Shown piece after piece: positions 26,026 to 33,695 of a DNA stretch of 41,493 nt. This stretch comes from Bradyrhizobium valentinum. Its GTDB lineage: Bacteria > Pseudomonadota > Alphaproteobacteria > Rhizobiales > Xanthobacteraceae. A program made the position numbers and the translations under genes. The notes beneath the pieces are model-generated. The model searched no databases, was not told the DNA's origin, and saw only the letters and a program-made list of their open reading frames with translations. The DNA lies in contig NZ_LLXX01000005.1 of NCBI RefSeq assembly GCF_001440405.1, positions 1 to 41,493 of the forward strand. The letters are read 5' to 3'. Positions within the stretch are counted from its first letter, which is position 1; each line of letters opens with the position of its first letter.

Positions 26026-26433
26026 ATGAATCCCTGTGACCCGATGGCCGTCGCGGTAGATTGGCTTGACGCTTACCGCGACGCTTCACTCGATCAGATT
26101 ATCGCCATGTACAGCCCAGACGGAGCGATCGAGTGCGCCTGTGGAGGCCGTCGGAAGATCATCCAGGGTGCGGAAGGCATATCGGCCTACTGGCGACACC
26201 GTTTCCTTCAAATACCCGCGCTTGAACTCGAAGAGTTGCAGATGGACGGCGGAGCCGTGGTGGTCTCCTACCGAACCAGCAGCGGGATCGTTCAGGCGCT
26301 GCTGCACATCGCTGACGATGGGCTAATCACTCATTGTCGCTGCGGGCCTGTGACCCGCGACTTTGCGAACGTGTCGAGAGGAGTAGGCGAAGATGCAGGA
26401 CACGTTAGCCCAGTTGGAGAAACTTCGCCGTGA
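26026..26433 (+). CDS. SnoaL/NTF2-like protein
   Basis: The 135-residue protein starts MNPCDPMAVAVDWLDAYRDA and then SLDQIIAMYSPDGAIEC, the classic opening of the NTF2/SnoaL cone fold. YWRHRFLQIP and IADDGLITHCRCGP follow. Members bind small ligands or act as enzymes; the substrate here is unknown. A cluster of cysteines (ECACGG, HCRCG) is unusual for the fold. The last 40 bases overlap the next gene in another frame, so the C-terminal tail after about residue 122 may be dispensable. Confidence 0.75.
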   Translation: MNPCDPMAVAVDWLDAYRDASLDQIIAMYSPDGAIECACGGRRKIIQGAEGISAYWRHRFLQIPALELEELQMDGGAVVVSYRTSSGIVQALLHIADDGLITHCRCGPVTRDFANVSRGVGEDAGHVSPVGETSP

Positions 26434-26578
26434 CGCGGCGGAATGCGAACTAATCCGAAACTTGGCAACTGATCCGAAGAAGCGCGAGCTATTTGACCGG
26501 CTGGCTGCACACCTGACGGTGCTGGCGTCCGAGGTCGAACGAGTGATTCTAGTGAGCGGGAAAAAGGATGGGGGCTGA
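26393..26578 (+). CDS. Small conserved-type hypothetical protein
   Basis: This 61-residue helical protein reads MQDTLAQLEKLRRDAAECEL, then IRNLATDPKKRELFDRLAAH. It matches a small family frequent in Bradyrhizobium with a KRELFxRLAxHL core. Its function is unknown. The ATG lies inside the end of the SnoaL-like gene, overlapping it by 41 bases, which suggests co-transcription. Confidence 0.65.
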   Translation: MQDTLAQLEKLRRDAAECELIRNLATDPKKRELFDRLAAHLTVLASEVERVILVSGKKDGG

Positions 26579-26879
26579 CAGCCTCCTGTGCCGCTGGTAG
26601 GCATCCTGTGGAACTAGGTGCGCAAATGGATGGCTGTTGGGAAAAACCGGCATACCTGTCGGCACGTTGATCCGTGTATCTTTGCCCTGTGGTGCGGGAA
26701 TGGCTTTTCATTGTGGCGGTGGTGGCGTTGGGCGTGATCTCTGTCGCGATAACCGCGGCCATACTTTTTTGGCGTTGAGCGCCAGTTTGTCCCCATCCCC
26801 GTAGGCCCAAGGTCCAACTCGAAATATCTTTTGGGATCGACGACGTTGCAATACTAGCAACCCATCTTCGGGAGAATAC
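26579..26879. other. Intergenic region upstream of the truncated FixJ-like gene
   Basis: This 301-base gap holds no gene I can support. GGGAGAATAC directly before 26880 acts as the ribosome-binding site of the next gene. Confidence 0.5.
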
Positions 26880-27476
26880 GTGCCGGGTTTCGTACACATT
26901 GTCGATGACGATGCGTCCTTCCGCAAGGCGATGGAACGGCTTTTGAAACATGCCGGTTACGAAGTCGCGACCTATCCCGCGGCTCAGCATCTGTTGGACC
27001 ACTTGCCCGCCGATGCCATCTTGGGCTGCATCCTGCTTGACGTGCGGATACCGGGACTGAGCGGTCCAGAACTGCAAGAGCGGCTAATCGAACTCGGCTC
27101 GACGCTGCCTATCATCTTCCTCACTGGTTATCCTGACATCCGAACAACGGTGCGGACCATCAAGGGCGGTGCAGACGACTTTCTGACTAAGCCTGTACCC
27201 TCAGATGTTCTTATCAATGCCATCGAGCGTGCGATTGCGCATCATGAACTGACGCGCAGTTTGCGGAGCAAGCAGGATACCGTTTGCGCTCGTATCGCGG
27301 CATTGACCCGAGGGGTAGGGGAGGGCCCCGGGGGCGGACATGCGGGATTGAATCACGTCAGGTACCTTTACCGGTTACTGCCCCACATTTTCGCGACGCT
27401 AGCCAAAGCGTGCACTCATCCTGCGAAGAACAAATCTGTTCTGAGGTGGTTGCCCCTGGAACCTACACGGAGGTGA
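26880..27476 (+). pseudogene. FixJ-like response regulator lacking its DNA-binding domain
   Basis: The receiver is complete (GTG start; GFVHIVDDDASF, Asp54 in ILLDVRIPGL, Thr82, Lys104 in FLTKPV) and closely parallels the protein at 22821-23477. After RSKQDTVCARIAALT, where the paralogue continues into its helix-turn-helix (LTPRERQVFE), the sequence becomes unrelated (GVGEGPGGGHAG and on). That frame then runs on for about 60 junk residues. The break coincides with a dispersed repeat at about 27300-27395. The remaining protein could still be phosphorylated and act as a phosphate sink, so a residual role is possible. Confidence 0.8.
27359..27395. repeat. Dispersed repeat, copy 1
   Basis: These 37 bases match 28358-28394 at 31 positions and share the core TACCGGTTACTGC. 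A looser resemblance extends about 60 bases upstream in both copies (TCGCGGCA, then AGGGGT and CGGGGG). Copy 1 sits at the point where the FixJ-like gene loses homology. Confidence 0.65.
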
Positions 27477-27479
27477 CAA

Positions 27480-27716
27480 ATGAAACGGGCTTTGGTGATG
27501 GTCGGCGTGATGGTTTTTTCCAGCCCGGCTTTGGCTGATCCCAACCCGACTTTGGGGGGCCGCTGGGGTTACGATCGCGGTGATTACTACGGCCGCAGCT
27601 ACAACGAAGCACGCGAGCACAAACAGGAATTTTACAGGGGGCCGTGCAAGATCGAGCGCAAACGGGAGCGCCATGGCGAGTACAAAGAAGAGACGAAGTG
27701 CAAAGGCTACCGCTAA
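27480..27716 (+). CDS. Small periplasmic hypothetical protein
   Basis: The 78-residue protein has a signal peptide (MKRALVMVGVMVFSSPALAD). A short mature part rich in Tyr, Arg, Lys and Glu follows (WGYDRGDYYGRSYNEAREHK, later two cysteines in GPCKIERKR and TKCKGYR). It is very basic. GGAGGT lies five bases before the ATG. The exported basic mini-protein with one possible disulphide has no known function. It is convergent with the next, also exported, Tyr/Arg-rich protein. Confidence 0.7.
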   Translation: MKRALVMVGVMVFSSPALADPNPTLGGRWGYDRGDYYGRSYNEAREHKQEFYRGPCKIERKRERHGEYKEETKCKGYR

Positions 27717-27809
27717 TGCCTCAGTTCGGCGGCCTCATTTCAAATAATCACCCACTGTGCCGAAAACTCGGACCTCTGGTGAGGTCTGCTGCGGAAATCT
27801 ATCTTCCAC

Positions 27810-28211
27810 TTATTCGTCGTAATAATCGTAAGGCCTTGGAGCGTAGTAAGGCCTTGGCCCGTAGTCTCTGTCATAGGGCCTTGGCCCATAATCACGATCG
27901 TAGCGAGGCGGTCTATAATCTCGATCGTAACGCCTTTGCCCGTAATCGCGATCCTCACCACGTGACGGCGCGTCGCCTTGTGCAAAAACCGCGCGGCACC
28001 GATCGCTGAGGTTCGGAGTGTTTCGCCGTAAGCAAGCCACGATCCTGTCCACATCGGGGATTTGCGCGCCGCACAGCCGCCAGACGTCGGGCGTGCAGGC
28101 CTGTTGTTGTGCCCACGTTCCCCGATACTCTTGCGACAACGCGTTACTTTGAAGGGTGATGCCGCAACCCATCGCTATTGCAAAGCTCAGGAAAGTTCGA
28201 TGCGCTCGCAT
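27810..28211 (-). CDS. Exported Cys-motif protein with YDRDY repeat tail
   Basis: The 133-residue protein has a signal peptide (MRAHRTFLSFAIAMGCGITL, ending near ALSQ). A helical domain follows with four cysteines, ACTPDVWRLCGAQIPDVDRI, then CLRRNTPNLSDRC. This pattern occurs in a family of small exported Bradyrhizobium proteins. The C-terminal 45 residues are a tandem repeat of about nine residues built on RYDRDYGPRP. The ATG at 28211 starts the signal peptide; the longer frame to 28322 has none. The function is unknown, though the repeat tail suggests surface or matrix binding. Confidence 0.75.
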   Translation of the reverse strand: MRAHRTFLSFAIAMGCGITLQSNALSQEYRGTWAQQQACTPDVWRLCGAQIPDVDRIVACLRRNTPNLSDRCRAVFAQGDAPSRGEDRDYGQRRYDRDYRPPRYDRDYGPRPYDRDYGPRPYYAPRPYDYYDE

Positions 28212-28357
28212 GTCTACCTTTCTTTGGATTGAAATTCGTCCTGCGATTGAAATAAATGCGACTTGGGAAGGTTCGCGTCGCACAACAACTTGTGAACCGG
28301 GGAAGCGCCGGGCTCGCGGCAAAGTCCCAGGGGTGGTCTCGGGGGAAGGGACGCCCG

Positions 28358-28394
28358 CAGGTACCGCTACCGGTTACTGCTCCATGTTCTCGCG
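28358..28394. repeat. Dispersed repeat, copy 2
   Basis: This is the partner of 27359-27395, in the same orientation and 999 bases away. It lies upstream of the exported repeat-tail protein and inside no supported gene. The two copies bracket both small exported-protein genes. Confidence 0.6.
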
Positions 28395-29183
28395 CTCGAG
28401 CATGCAGGTTGGTGCGGGCGCGGTGCAAGCGGTGGATTCCAGTCCGACACCGTTGAGACGTAGCTAATGCTCCACCTCGTCTCGTCCATCGTCACGCCGA
28501 TTTCCCACCCTCCGACCAGCGCGCTCGAGATCAGGGCACCGCCGGATCAGGCCGCGCTCGATGTCTGCTCCTAGGGGACAAACGGACGTGCTTCTAGCCA
28601 ACGACGACTTCCGAGTTTGACCCAGCTCGGAAATCAACCCTTTTGCTGTTCCGCGCTGCGCTGTGATCGTCCCCATGGGCCGTGCAGCGCGTCGTAGGTT
28701 CAACGACAATGCTCCGAGCATTCGCGGCATGAAAGCTGTGAACGTTTTCGGCTGTCAGAGCGCCGCCCTCGATTAACATAAAGTGATGGAACCGTTCACA
28801 TGGCTGATGGAATTCCCGTTGAAAAAGTTTTTAATGTCCCGTTGAAAATTTCTTTTGAGATTGGGTTCGCCTACGTAAGGCAGCCACTTCGCCGAGGACA
28901 CGGCGTCGAACGAAGAGCAATGCAATGTGTGCTGTCCCATGACAGCGCGAGGTGTGCTGTCCCATGACAGCGCGAGCGACGCGTTAGGCTTAGTGCGCCG
29001 GCGACGGACGCTGGCCGCAATCTAAGTTCCTGCGACACTAGCCACGCTGAGAGCAAGCTTTGCAGAATCAAACGATGGGGAAATGAGCGCGCTCGCCGTG
29101 ACGGCGAGAAGGTGACGCTGTCAAAGGCCGGGCGAATAGAAGCCATTCTTGCAGAATTTCAAGGCAGGAAAGGAGCCTATGTC
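28395..29183. other. Gene-poor region before the hydrolase
   Basis: No intact gene is supported here. On the minus strand near 28560-28650 a short frame (SELGQTRKSSLARSTSVCPL, then GADI) resembles translated debris of a dispersed sequence common in Bradyrhizobium. The tandem palindromic repeat at 28927-28976 is the main structure. GGAAAGGAG at 29168-29176 is the ribosome-binding site of the hydrolase. Confidence 0.45.
28927..28976. promoter_or_regulatory. Tandem pair of palindromic sites, operator-like
   Basis: Two identical 25-base units stand head to tail (28927-28951 and 28952-28976). Each contains the perfect inverted repeat GCTGTC-CCAT-GACAGC. The centres are 25 bases apart, about two and a half helical turns. 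They lie 208 bases upstream of the hydrolase ATG. An operator for a dimeric regulator is the likely reading; a recent tandem duplication with no function is the alternative. Confidence 0.6.
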
Positions 29184-30026
29184 ATGAGTACGATCACCAC
29201 CAAAGATGGCACTCAAATCTACTACAAGGACTGGGGCGCGGGCCCGGTCATCACATTCTCGCACGGTTGGCCGCTCAGTTCCGATGCCTGGGACGGTCAA
29301 ATGATGTTCCTCGTGCAGCACGGCTACCGCTGCATCGCGCACGACAGACGGGGTCACGGCCGTTCAAGCCAAGCTTCTGCCCACAACGACATGAACGGCT
29401 ACGCCGAAGATCTAGCTGCCGTCATTGAAGCGCTCGATCTGTGTGACGTTACACTCGTCGGTCACTCGACAGGCGGCGGCGAAGTTACGCGCTACATCGG
29501 ACGGCATGGTACCGACCGCGTTAAGAAAGTTGTCCTCATTGCCGCGGTGCCGCCGCTCATGTTGAAGACCGAAGGCAATCCGGATGGGCTGCCGATGGAA
29601 GTATTTGACGGCATCCGCGCTGGACTCATGAAAGACCGCTCGCAGTACTACAAGGACACTGCGATTGCCTTCTATGGCGCGAACAGACCGGGCGCCAAGG
29701 TCTCGCAAGGAATCTTAGATCAGTTCTGGCTGTGGAGCATGCAGTCCGGTCTTAAGAACGCCTACGACAGCGTCAAAGCCTTCTCCGAGACCGACTTCAC
29801 TGAGGACCTCAAGAAGTTCGATGTGCCAACGCTTGTAATGCACGGCGAAGATGATCAGATCGTGCCAGTGAAGGACTCTGCAAAAAAATCGGCCAAGCTC
29901 ATCAAAGGCGCGAAAGAAATCTACTATCCCGGTGCGCCTCACGGTCTTACCGCTACCCTTCAAGATCAGGTCAATGCTGACCTACTTGCGTTTATCGCAG
30001 AGAAAGAAGAGCGGAAAGCAGCTTAG
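29184..30026 (+). CDS. Alpha/beta hydrolase, non-haem chloroperoxidase type
   Basis: The 280-residue cytoplasmic enzyme has the full hydrolase fold. The oxyanion region is [11 protein letters not shown] and the strand-turn DRRGHGRSS. The nucleophile Ser95 sits in VGHSTGGGE, the acid is in HGEDDQIVP (Asp223 or Asp224), and the base is His253 in GAPHGL. The family covers arylesterases, perhydrolases and cofactor-free haloperoxidases; the substrate is unknown. I chose the ATG at 29184 behind GGAAAGGAG; a GTG at 29112 would add 24 unrelated residues. It begins a block of small-molecule-processing genes and is preceded by the tandem palindromes. Confidence 0.93.
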   Translation: MSTITTKDGTQIYYKDWGAGPVITFSHGWPLSSDAWDGQMMFLVQHGYRCIAHDRRGHGRSSQASAHNDMNGYAEDLAAVIEALDLCDVTLVGHSTGGGEVTRYIGRHGTDRVKKVVLIAAVPPLMLKTEGNPDGLPMEVFDGIRAGLMKDRSQYYKDTAIAFYGANRPGAKVSQGILDQFWLWSMQSGLKNAYDSVKAFSETDFTEDLKKFDVPTLVMHGEDDQIVPVKDSAKKSAKLIKGAKEIYYPGAPHGLTATLQDQVNADLLAFIAEKEERKAA

Positions 30027-30044
30027 GAGCGCACTTGTGTTCGG

Positions 30045-30080
30045 CGTCAGCGCGCGTCGTCCCCTAAATGCGCGCTGACG
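30045..30080. terminator. Hairpin after the hydrolase gene
   Basis: A perfect 11-bp stem (CGTCAGCGCGC at 30045-30055 and GCGCGCTGACG at 30070-30080) encloses a 14-base loop, 19 bases after the hydrolase stop. No T-run follows on either strand, so it may stabilise the mRNA or slow polymerase rather than end transcription by itself. Confidence 0.55.
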
Positions 30081-30126
30081 GCTGGACTTCGAGGGGAGCG
30101 GGCCCATCTCCATGTCGAGGTTAACC

Positions 30127-30879
30127 ATGAAGATCGTCGTCATCGGTGGCACCGGCCTGATCGGCTCGAAGACCGTTGCCATTCTGCGCCAGGGCGGGCA
30201 CGAGGTCGTGGCCGCCTCGCCCAACAGCGGCGTCAACACCATCACCGGCGAGGGGCTCAAAGAGGCCCTGGCCGGCGCGCAGGTGGTGATCGACCTGGCC
30301 AATTCGCCCTCATTCGAAGACAAGGCGGTGCTGGAGTTCTTCGAGACCTCCGGCCGAAACCTTCTCGCGGCGGAGGCCGCAGCCGGTGTCCGACACCATG
30401 TCGCGCTCTCCATCGTCGCAATCGACCGGACAGACAATGGCTATTTCCGCGCCAAGGTCGCCCAGGAGAAACTGATCAAGGCCTCCGGCATCCCATACAC
30501 CATCGTCCGCTCGACCCAGTTCATGGAATTCCTCCGCGGCATCGCCGATATGAGTGCGGATGAAAACCTGGTCAAGCTCCCGCCCGTCCTGTTCCAGCCC
30601 ATCGCTTCGGACGACGTTGCTGCCAACGTTGCCGATGTGGCGCTCGCGCCGCCGCGCAACGGCATCGTGGAGATCGCCGGCCCGGAGCGAGCACCGTTCA
30701 ACGAAATCGTCGCCCGCTATCTGATGGCCGTCGGCGACCCGCGCGAGGTAGTGAGCGACCCCGAGGCCCGGTACGGGGGCGGCCGGGTCGAGGAGAAATC
30801 GCTGGTGCCGTTGGGCGAGGCGCGCCTCGGCCGCATCGGTTTCGACGAATGGCTCCGCCGCTCACAGGCAGCAGCCTGA
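30127..30879 (+). CDS. NmrA-like NAD(P)-binding protein
   Basis: The 250-residue protein is an atypical short-chain dehydrogenase. The dinucleotide-binding loop GGTGLIGSKT is at the N-terminus, followed by AQVVIDLANS and VRHHVALSIVAIDRTD. The substrate-side segments are AKVAQEKLIKASGIPYTIVR and STQFMEF. As in other NmrA-like proteins the usual Tyr-xxx-Lys catalytic pair is not evident, so it may reduce quinone-like compounds or sense the redox state of NAD(P). The ATG at 30127 gives the standard MKIVVIGGTG start. It is in line with the hydrolase, cupin and MBL genes. Confidence 0.88.
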   Translation: MKIVVIGGTGLIGSKTVAILRQGGHEVVAASPNSGVNTITGEGLKEALAGAQVVIDLANSPSFEDKAVLEFFETSGRNLLAAEAAAGVRHHVALSIVAIDRTDNGYFRAKVAQEKLIKASGIPYTIVRSTQFMEFLRGIADMSADENLVKLPPVLFQPIASDDVAANVADVALAPPRNGIVEIAGPERAPFNEIVARYLMAVGDPREVVSDPEARYGGGRVEEKSLVPLGEARLGRIGFDEWLRRSQAAA

Positions 30880-30944
30880 TCCCGCATCGGAGGTCCGCCC
30901 GGTCTGTCACGAGCGGGTCCAGGGCAACGAGCGAAGAGGCGACT

Positions 30945-31334
30945 ATGACGATCAAACTCGTTGCGTTGGTTCTTCTGTGCCTCATGATCGGCACGGCGGT
31001 GGCTCAGGAGCCTAAGGTCACGTCACTCATGTCTAAGGATCTTCCGGAGAATCCAGGCAGGGAGGCTCTGATGATCACTGTCGAGCATGCGCCCGGCGGG
31101 TCGAGCGCTATCCACCGACACAATGCACATGCGTTTGTTTACGTGCTGGAGGGCTCCGTCGTGATGCAGCTGAAGGGTGGACAACAGGTGACACTGACAC
31201 CAGGACAGTCCTTCTATGAAGGCCCTGATGATGTTCATGTCGTCGACCGGAACGCGAGCGGCACCCAGCCGGCGAAATTCCTGGTGCTCTTGATCAAGGA
31301 CAAGGGCGCCCCGGCGCTCGTGCCCGCACAGTGA
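30945..31334 (+). CDS. Exported cupin-domain protein
   Basis: The 129-residue protein has a signal peptide (MTIKLVALVLLCLMIGTAVA) and one cupin barrel. The first metal motif is SSAIHRHNAHAFVYVLEGSV, with two histidines and a later histidine in place of the usual pattern. The second is PGQSFYEGPDDVHVVDRN. The fold, one mononuclear metal site and periplasmic location are clear; the substrate is not. It starts 65 bases after the NmrA-like gene and is probably co-transcribed. A small cupin beside a dehydrogenase and a hydrolase suggests processing of an organic compound. Confidence 0.88.
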   Translation: MTIKLVALVLLCLMIGTAVAQEPKVTSLMSKDLPENPGREALMITVEHAPGGSSAIHRHNAHAFVYVLEGSVVMQLKGGQQVTLTPGQSFYEGPDDVHVVDRNASGTQPAKFLVLLIKDKGAPALVPAQ

Positions 31335-31339
31335 CTGTT

Positions 31340-31387
31340 ACGGCAACCCAAATCTACTGCAACCCGAGTCTACGGCAACCCAAGTCC
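31340..31387. repeat. Three tandem 16-bp repeats
   Basis: Three adjacent units (31340-31355, 31356-31371, 31372-31387) follow the pattern AC-G/T-GCAACCC-A/G-A-A/G-TC-T/C. They fill the gap between the cupin stop and the ribosome-binding site of the MBL gene. There is no dyad symmetry. Confidence 0.75.
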
Positions 31388-31419
31388 ACGAAAGGTAAGG
31401 CAGTCAGAAGGAGACAATC

Positions 31420-32337
31420 ATGAGCCTAGACATGACCGCACACCCCGGTAGGCCGGGGCCCGACGAGCTGGTTCCGTCGCGCTACGCGCTGAAGGTCGGC
31501 GACATTGACGTGCTGGTGGTCAGCGATGGGGTGCTCACGCTGCCGGGCGCGATGTTGGGCCACAACGTCGACCCGGCCATCCGGGCGGCCTGGCTGAACG
31601 AGCAGTTCCTGCCGCCGGACGTGCTCGAGTGGGCGCTGAACGTGGTCGTGGTGCGGAATGGCGACCGGACCATCCTCGTCGATGCTGGACTAGGGGCCGA
31701 CCCGGACTTGCACTTGCCGCGGGCCGGGAAGTTGATCCAGCGGCTGGAGGAGGCTGGCATCGATCTTTCGTCCGTGACCGATGTGGTGCTGACCCACATG
31801 CACATGGACCACGTTGGCGGGCTGCTCGTCGACGGAGTGAGGGAGAGGCTGCGTAAAGACCTGCGAGTCCATGTGGCGGCCGCCGAGGTCAAGTTCTGGG
31901 CGGCGCCCGATTTCTCCCGCGTCTCCATGCCGCCGGGGTTCCCGGACGCGCTTCGGTCGGCCGCCAATCGGTTCTTGAACGAGTACCAGAGCCAGCTGCG
32001 GCCGTTCGGGGAGGAGTACGAGGTGGCGCCGGGCGTGGTCGTCCGTCGCACCGGCGGCCACACCCCCGGACATAGCGTGGTCCGTCTGGCGTCCGGCGGC
32101 GACCGGCTGACGTTCGCAGGCGACGCCGTGTTCGCGGTCGGGTTCGAGCATCCCGACTGGTACAACGGCTTCGAACACGACCCCGAGGAAGCGACTCGCG
32201 TTAGGGTCCGTCTTTTGCGGGAGCTGGCGGCGGCCCGCGAGCCGCTGGTGGCCACTCACCTGCCGTTCCCGTCCGTCTGCCATGTGGCGGTCGCCGGCGA
32301 CGTCTTTCGTTGTGTACCGGCGGTCTGGGAGTACTGA
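31420..32337 (+). CDS. MBL-fold metallo-hydrolase
   Basis: The 305-residue protein has the metallo-beta-lactamase fold with the zinc motif THMHMDHVGG (His126, His128, Asp130, His131). Further ligands are a histidine in RTGGHTPGHSV (214 or 217), Asp235 in LTFAGDAVF and a late histidine in VATHLPFP. It is similar in layout to lactonases and related hydrolases of the N-acyl homoserine lactonase/Glyoxalase-II branch. There is no signal peptide, so it is cytoplasmic. AGAAGGAG lies eight bases before the ATG. It may belong to the same transcript as the cupin and the nitroreductase. Confidence 0.9.
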   Translation: MSLDMTAHPGRPGPDELVPSRYALKVGDIDVLVVSDGVLTLPGAMLGHNVDPAIRAAWLNEQFLPPDVLEWALNVVVVRNGDRTILVDAGLGADPDLHLPRAGKLIQRLEEAGIDLSSVTDVVLTHMHMDHVGGLLVDGVRERLRKDLRVHVAAAEVKFWAAPDFSRVSMPPGFPDALRSAANRFLNEYQSQLRPFGEEYEVAPGVVVRRTGGHTPGHSVVRLASGGDRLTFAGDAVFAVGFEHPDWYNGFEHDPEEATRVRVRLLRELAAAREPLVATHLPFPSVCHVAVAGDVFRCVPAVWEY

Positions 32338-32419
32338 CCGCTTGTTGGGTTAGGGCCGAACGAGACGACGGCATGCGTTTTGAACGAAACGGATGGCCGG
32401 CGGTAGGGAGGCGATCATC

Positions 32420-33085
32420 ATGGACGTATATGAGGCAGTCACAAGTCGACGGGCGGTGCGCGGATTCAAAGACGAGCCTGTGTCGAGCGAAGTGCTTGAG
32501 CGCGTGCTGTCCGCCGCAGCTTGGTCGCCGTCCGGATCGAACATCCAGCCGTGGAACACCTACGTGCTGATCGGCGCGCCGCTGGCCGAGCTCAAGTGTC
32601 GCGCCGTCGAGCGCGTGGTCCACGGCGACCCCTGGGACGAGCGGCAGTACGAGATGTACCCGCCCGCGCTGAAGTCCCCGTACGGGGAGCGCCGATCCGC
32701 CTTCGGCAAGGAGCGCTACAGCGCGCTCGGCATTGCGCGCGAGGACTGGGAGGCGCGCCAGCGGGCGGCCATCGCCAACTGGAACTGTTTCGGCGCGCCC
32801 GCCGCCCTGTTCTGCTACATCGACCGCGACCTGGGCCGGCCCTAATGGGCCGACGTCGGCATGTATCTGCAGACCGTCATGCTGCTGCTCCGCGCCGAAG
32901 GGCTGCACAGTTGCCCGCAGATGGCGTGGTCGCAGGTTCGCGAGACGGTCGCGGAGGCCCTGTCACCCTCGGACGGGCTCATCCTCTTCTGCGGCATGTC
33001 GATCGGGTACGAGGACCCCACGGTGAGTTACGCCCGTACGGGCCGCGTCCCGCTCGACGAGACGGTCACGTTCGTCGGCGGTTAG
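32420..33085 (+). pseudogene. Nitroreductase interrupted by an in-frame stop
   Basis: The frame is an FMN-dependent nitroreductase: MDVYEAVTSRRAVRGFKDEP, AAWSPSGSNIQPWNTYV and IANWNCFGAPAALFCYIDRD. It meets TAA at 32843-32845 after LGRP. The same frame then continues without any shift as WADVGMYLQTVMLLLRAEGL, HSCPQMAWSQ and FCGMSIGYED, to a normal end at 33085. The stop stands where the family has glutamine (PQWADLGM), so one C-to-T change (CAA to TAA) explains it. The flavin-binding site needs both halves, so the gene is probably inactive unless the stop is read through. Confidence 0.88.
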
Positions 33086-33172
33086 TTCTTGCGCTTACCG
33101 CGAGCAGGTCGATCATCTCGCGCCCGCGCCGCACCGGCGTACGAGCGAGCACGCCAACAACGGGGACTTTCC

Positions 33173-33670
33173 ATGATCCTAGGGATGTCGGTGGGCGCCT
33201 TCACAATCTTGCACGTCATTATCACCCTTGTCGCAATCGGAAGCGGACTGATCGTTGTGGGCGGGATGTTTGCCTCGAACACGTTGCCGGTCACAACCGC
33301 GCTTTTTCTCTTCACAACGGCGCTCACCAGCTTGACTGGATTTCTTTTTCCCATCCACGGCTTCACGCCGGCTTTGGGTGTCGGGTTTGTGGCTTGTGTG
33401 ATCCTGGCCGTCGCGCTGTTTGCTTTGTACAAAGAGCACCTGGTAGGCGCATGGCGCTGGATCTACGTAATCACCGCTGTTGTGTCGCTTTATCTTAACG
33501 TCTTCGTTTTGGTCGTGCAGAGCTTCGTGAAGGTTTCGGCTCTCAATGCGTTGGCACCGATGCAGACCGAACCACCCTTCGCGGTCACGCAGGCCGCTGT
33601 GCTGGCCATCTTCATCCTGATTGCGCTGATCGCCGTCATTAAATTCCGCCCCCTTCAAGCGCAGATGTAA
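33173..33670 (+). CDS. Four-helix inner-membrane protein
   Basis: The 165-residue protein has four to five hydrophobic helices (for example FTILHVIITLVAIGSGLIVV, FTTALTSLTGFLFPI, VGFVACVILAVALFALY and AAVLAIFILIALIAVI). Charged loops are short, and a His in the first and third helices could bind a cofactor. I recognise the general type, small rhizobial membrane proteins of unknown function, but cannot name a family. ATG at 33173 is chosen because the first helix starts there. It is in line with the nitroreductase but 87 bases away. Confidence 0.75.
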   Translation: MILGMSVGAFTILHVIITLVAIGSGLIVVGGMFASNTLPVTTALFLFTTALTSLTGFLFPIHGFTPALGVGFVACVILAVALFALYKEHLVGAWRWIYVITAVVSLYLNVFVLVVQSFVKVSALNALAPMQTEPPFAVTQAAVLAIFILIALIAVIKFRPLQAQM

Positions 33671-33695
33671 CAGTTTGCGATGTCCGTTGTTGGCA

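Noticed and set aside
29112..29183. GTG start adding 24 residues to the alpha/beta hydrolase
   Set aside because: The extension is unlike the family. A strong ribosome-binding site lies before the ATG at 29184.
32521..33498. 325-residue frame over the nitroreductase and membrane genes
   Set aside because: It is an Arg-rich shadow frame. The true frames carry clear nitroreductase and membrane-helix patterns.
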